Origin: Pseudomonadota bacterium
Lineage (GTDB): Bacteria > Pseudomonadota > Gammaproteobacteria > Burkholderiales > Burkholderiaceae_C
Length of the DNA stretch: 15,643 nucleotides
Assembly (NCBI GenBank): GCA_023435325.1
Contig: JAEYRT010000277.1
Location: 1-15,643, forward strand
Direction of reading: 5' to 3'
Below the pieces are notes generated by a model. The model searched no databases. It saw only the letters and a list, made by a program, of their open reading frames with translations, and was not told where the DNA came from. Shown one piece after another: positions 13,406 to 15,643 of the stretch (the stretch's first letter is position 1; each line of letters begins with the position of its first letter). The position numbers and the translations under genes are program-made.

Positions 13406-15643
13406 TCAGGCCTGTTGCGTCAAAGGCATGTCTGCCCCTGGCCACTGCGCCTTCAGCTGCTGCCACTTGCTGCGCGCAGCCTGCACATGGCGTTCCTTGA
13501 CATGGCCATAGCCACGAATGTCTTCAGGGATGCGTGCGATCTGCACAGCCAGTGGCAGGTTGTGCGCGCTCAGCTGCGGCAACAGGCTTTCAATGCCATC
13601 GCGGTATTCGGCAATCAATGCGCGTTCCATTTTGCGCTCCGCAGTACGACCGAACGGATCCAGCGCCGTACCCCGCAGCCCCTTGAAACGCGCCAGCCAT
13701 TTGAAGGCCGTGCGGATGCCCGGACCGTAGGCTTTCTTGACCAGGTGTCCATGCGCGTCCTTTGCGGCCGTGGTCGGAGGCGCCAGATGGTGCACCAGCT
13801 TGTAGTCACCCTCGAACATCTGGGCAATCTTTTCCTGGAAGCCCTGGTCCAAGTGCAGGCGTGCCACTTCGTACTCGTCCTTGTACGCCATGAGCTTGAA
13901 CAGATAGCGGGCCACGGCTTCGGTCAGCTGTGTGCTTTTTGGCGCCACCTGGGTCTCTGCCGCCTGTACTTTGTCCACCAACTGCCTGTAGCGGGCTGCA
14001 TAGGCAGCATTCTGGTAGTCCGTCAAGAATGCCTCACGGCGCGCTACCAGTTCCTGCAGTCCAGGCTTTTTCACAAACTGGATGATTTGTGCGGTGCGGT
14101 ATTGCGCCTGCACCTCCTCGAGGTTGTGTGCACAGCGGCGGCCCCATTCAAATGCAGCCTGGTTGTTGGCCACCTGCACGCCGTTCAGTTCCATGGCGCG
14201 CAGCAAGGCTGCACGGCTGAGCGGAATGCGTCCCTTTTGCCAGGCGTAGCCCAGGATCAGAGGGTTGGTATAGATGCTGTCGCCCAGCAACTGGGTGGCG
14301 ACTTGGTCCGCATCCAGGCTGCCCAGGCCTGCCTGGCCCACCACGCCTTGCAGCACCTGCTCGCACTGGCCAGTGGGGGACTGCCAGTCGGGGTTGTGCA
14401 CAAAAGCGGCGGTCGGCGTGCCGTGGGCGTTCAGTGCCACATAAGTGCGGCCTGCCTGCATCACGGCCAACGTGGTCTTGGTGGCGGCCACGATGGGGTC
14501 ACAGGCGATCACCAGATCTGCCTTGCCAATGTCTACCTTGGTGGTGTGGATGGCCTCGGGGGAATTCGCAATCTGGATATGGCTCCAGGTCGACCCTCCT
14601 TTTTGCGCCAGTCCGGCAGCATCCTGCGTCACCACACCCTTGCCTTCCAGATGCGCCGCCATGCCCAGCAAGGAGCCAATGGTGATCACGCCCGTGCCGC
14701 CCACGCCAGCCACCACAATGCCCCAGGCATTGCGGGCATCCGGCAGCTGAGGTTCAGGGATGGGGGACAGCATGGAGAGATCGCCCTTTTTCTCCCGCTT
14801 GGGCTTTTTGAGATGGCCTCCTTCCACGGTGACGAAACTCGGGCAAAAGCCCTTCACACAGGAAAAATCCTTGTTGCAACTGCTTTGGTTGATGCGCCGC
14901 TTGCGGCCAAACTCGGTCTCCACCGGCTCCACCGACAGACAGTTAGACTGCACCGAGCAATCCCCGCAGCCCTCGCACACCAGCTCATTAATGACAACCG
15001 TCTTGGCAGGCGTTGCCATGGTGCCGCGCTTGCGGCGGCGGCGCTTCTCAGTCGCGCAGGTTTGGTCATAAATGATGGCGGTGCAGCCAGCAATCTCGCG
15101 CATTTCGCGCTGGATACGGTCTAGCTCATCGCGGTGGTGCACCGTCACGCCGGGCGAGAGCGCAGCCCCTTGGTATTTCTCAGGCTCATCGGTCACGATG
15201 ACCAACTTTTGCACGCCCTCGGCCAGCAGGCTCTGCATGATCTGCAGCACGCTGTGGCCTTCGGGGCGTTCGCCCACGCGCTGGCCGCCGGTCATGGCGA
15301 CTGCGTCGTTGTAGAGCAGCTTGTAGGTGATGTTCACACCCGCCGCAATGCTCTGGCGAATCGCCAGCAGCCCGCTGTGAAAGTAGGTACCGTCCCCCAA
15401 GTTGGCAAACACATGATTGTCTTTGGTGAACGGCGCTTGTCCCACCCAGCTCACACCTTCGCCGCCCATTTGCGTGAAGGTGCTGGTGGAGCGGTCCATC
15501 CACACCGTCATGTAGTGGCAGCCAATGCCTGCCACGGCGCGACTGCCTTCGGGCACACGCGTGCTGGTGTTGTGTGGGCAGCCGCTGCAAAACCACGGCG
15601 TGCGGTCGCCGGTTTGCACGGTTTGCGTGCTGACTTGCTGCTC
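13406..15643 (-). CDS. Fused indolepyruvate ferredoxin oxidoreductase family protein (C-terminal part, gene runs off the right edge)
   Basis: The window holds 745 residues plus the stop of a protein that is usually about 1,150-1,200 residues long, so the N-terminal pyrimidine-binding part is missing beyond the edge. In order: the end of the thiamine-diphosphate region with SGCPHNTS and the GDG motif (15389-15397, GDGTYFHSG), then a cysteine cluster (CEGCGDCSVQSNC near 14960, CNKDFSCVKGFC near 14860) likely binding iron-sulfur clusters. After that comes the gamma-type domain (VVAGVGGTGVITIGSLLG near 14690, then QDAAGLAQKGG), and a long C-terminal region of the kind fused in proteobacterial enzymes (DUF6537-like). 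Such enzymes oxidatively decarboxylate indolepyruvate or related aryl 2-oxoacids to acyl-CoA, in aromatic amino acid catabolism. Substrate here is inferred. The gene ends at repeat copy B. Confidence 0.93.
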   Translation of the reverse strand, partial: EQQVSTQTVQTGDRTPWFCSGCPHNTSTRVPEGSRAVAGIGCHYMTVWMDRSTSTFTQMGGEGVSWVGQAPFTKDNHVFANLGDGTYFHSGLLAIRQSIAAGVNITYKLLYNDAVAMTGGQRVGERPEGHSVLQIMQSLLAEGVQKLVIVTDEPEKYQGAALSPGVTVHHRDELDRIQREMREIAGCTAIIYDQTCATEKRRRRKRGTMATPAKTVVINELVCEGCGDCSVQSNCLSVEPVETEFGRKRRINQSSCNKDFSCVKGFCPSFVTVEGGHLKKPKREKKGDLSMLSPIPEPQLPDARNAWGIVVAGVGGTGVITIGSLLGMAAHLEGKGVVTQDAAGLAQKGGSTWSHIQIANSPEAIHTTKVDIGKADLVIACDPIVAATKTTLAVMQAGRTYVALNAHGTPTAAFVHNPDWQSPTGQCEQVLQGVVGQAGLGSLDADQVATQLLGDSIYTNPLILGYAWQKGRIPLSRAALLRAMELNGVQVANNQAAFEWGRRCAHNLEEVQAQYRTAQIIQFVKKPGLQELVARREAFLTDYQNAAYAARYRQLVDKVQAAETQVAPKSTQLTEAVARYLFKLMAYKDEYEVARLHLDQGFQEKIAQMFEGDYKLVHHLAPPTTAAKDAHGHLVKKAYGPGIRTAFKWLARFKGLRGTALDPFGRTAERKMERALIAEYRDGIESLLPQLSAHNLPLAVQIARIPEDIRGYGHVKERHVQAARSKWQQLKAQWPGADMPLTQQA

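Noticed and set aside
13415..15124. A 569-codon open frame on the plus strand opposite the oxidoreductase gene.
   Set aside because: It is antisense to a gene with clear cofactor motifs; its protein is His/Gln/Arg-rich without any domain, as expected for the complement of a GC-rich gene.

Overview
The window looks like core chromosome of a betaproteobacterium, most likely a Comamonadaceae member (Comamonas/Acidovorax/Delftia type). This rests on GC-rich codon use, the def–lipoprotein–fmt and LysM–dprA neighbourhoods, a fused indolepyruvate ferredoxin oxidoreductase of the beta/alphaproteobacterial type, and AGCGCT-containing intergenic inverted repeats of a kind I associate with this family. 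I see no insertion sequence, prophage, CRISPR array or tRNA/rRNA gene. Species-level assignment was not possible by reading alone.

Layout. Positions 1-110 (-) hold the start of moaC, divergent from a secreted BepA-like M48 metalloprotease with a TPR-like tail (248-1786 +). Its 3' end overlaps a convergent small membrane protein gene (1757-2107 -). A hypothetical gene (2217-2672 -) with its own terminator follows. Next is a TerC-family membrane transporter (2829-3596 -), preceded by a well-conserved yybP-ykoY manganese riboswitch (about 3743-3882 -) in a leader of roughly 370 nt. A probable operon runs on the minus strand from 7317 to 4097: def, a lipoprotein with two BamE-like repeats, fmt, azlC and azlD. 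Def and Fmt remove and add the formyl group of initiator methionine; AzlCD is a branched-chain amino acid exporter.

Divergent from def is a translationally coupled pair, a LysM-domain periplasmic protein and dprA (7479-9841 +). They end at a bidirectional terminator shared with the convergent Sec accessory operon yajC-secD-secF (13149-9886 -). The right edge (13406-15643 -) is the C-terminal 745 residues of a fused indolepyruvate ferredoxin oxidoreductase, whose N-terminal part lies outside the window.

The most interesting content is regulatory RNA. Besides the Mn2+ riboswitch there are: two copies of an AGCGCT inverted repeat placed just after minus-strand genes, whose G-U wobbles favour folding on the transcript strand; a terminator-like hairpin inside the yajC leader; a perfect 8-bp dyad just upstream of def; and a two-tier UUCG-capped hairpin after terC. 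I found no clearly new protein system; the genes are recognisable housekeeping families apart from one hypothetical protein.
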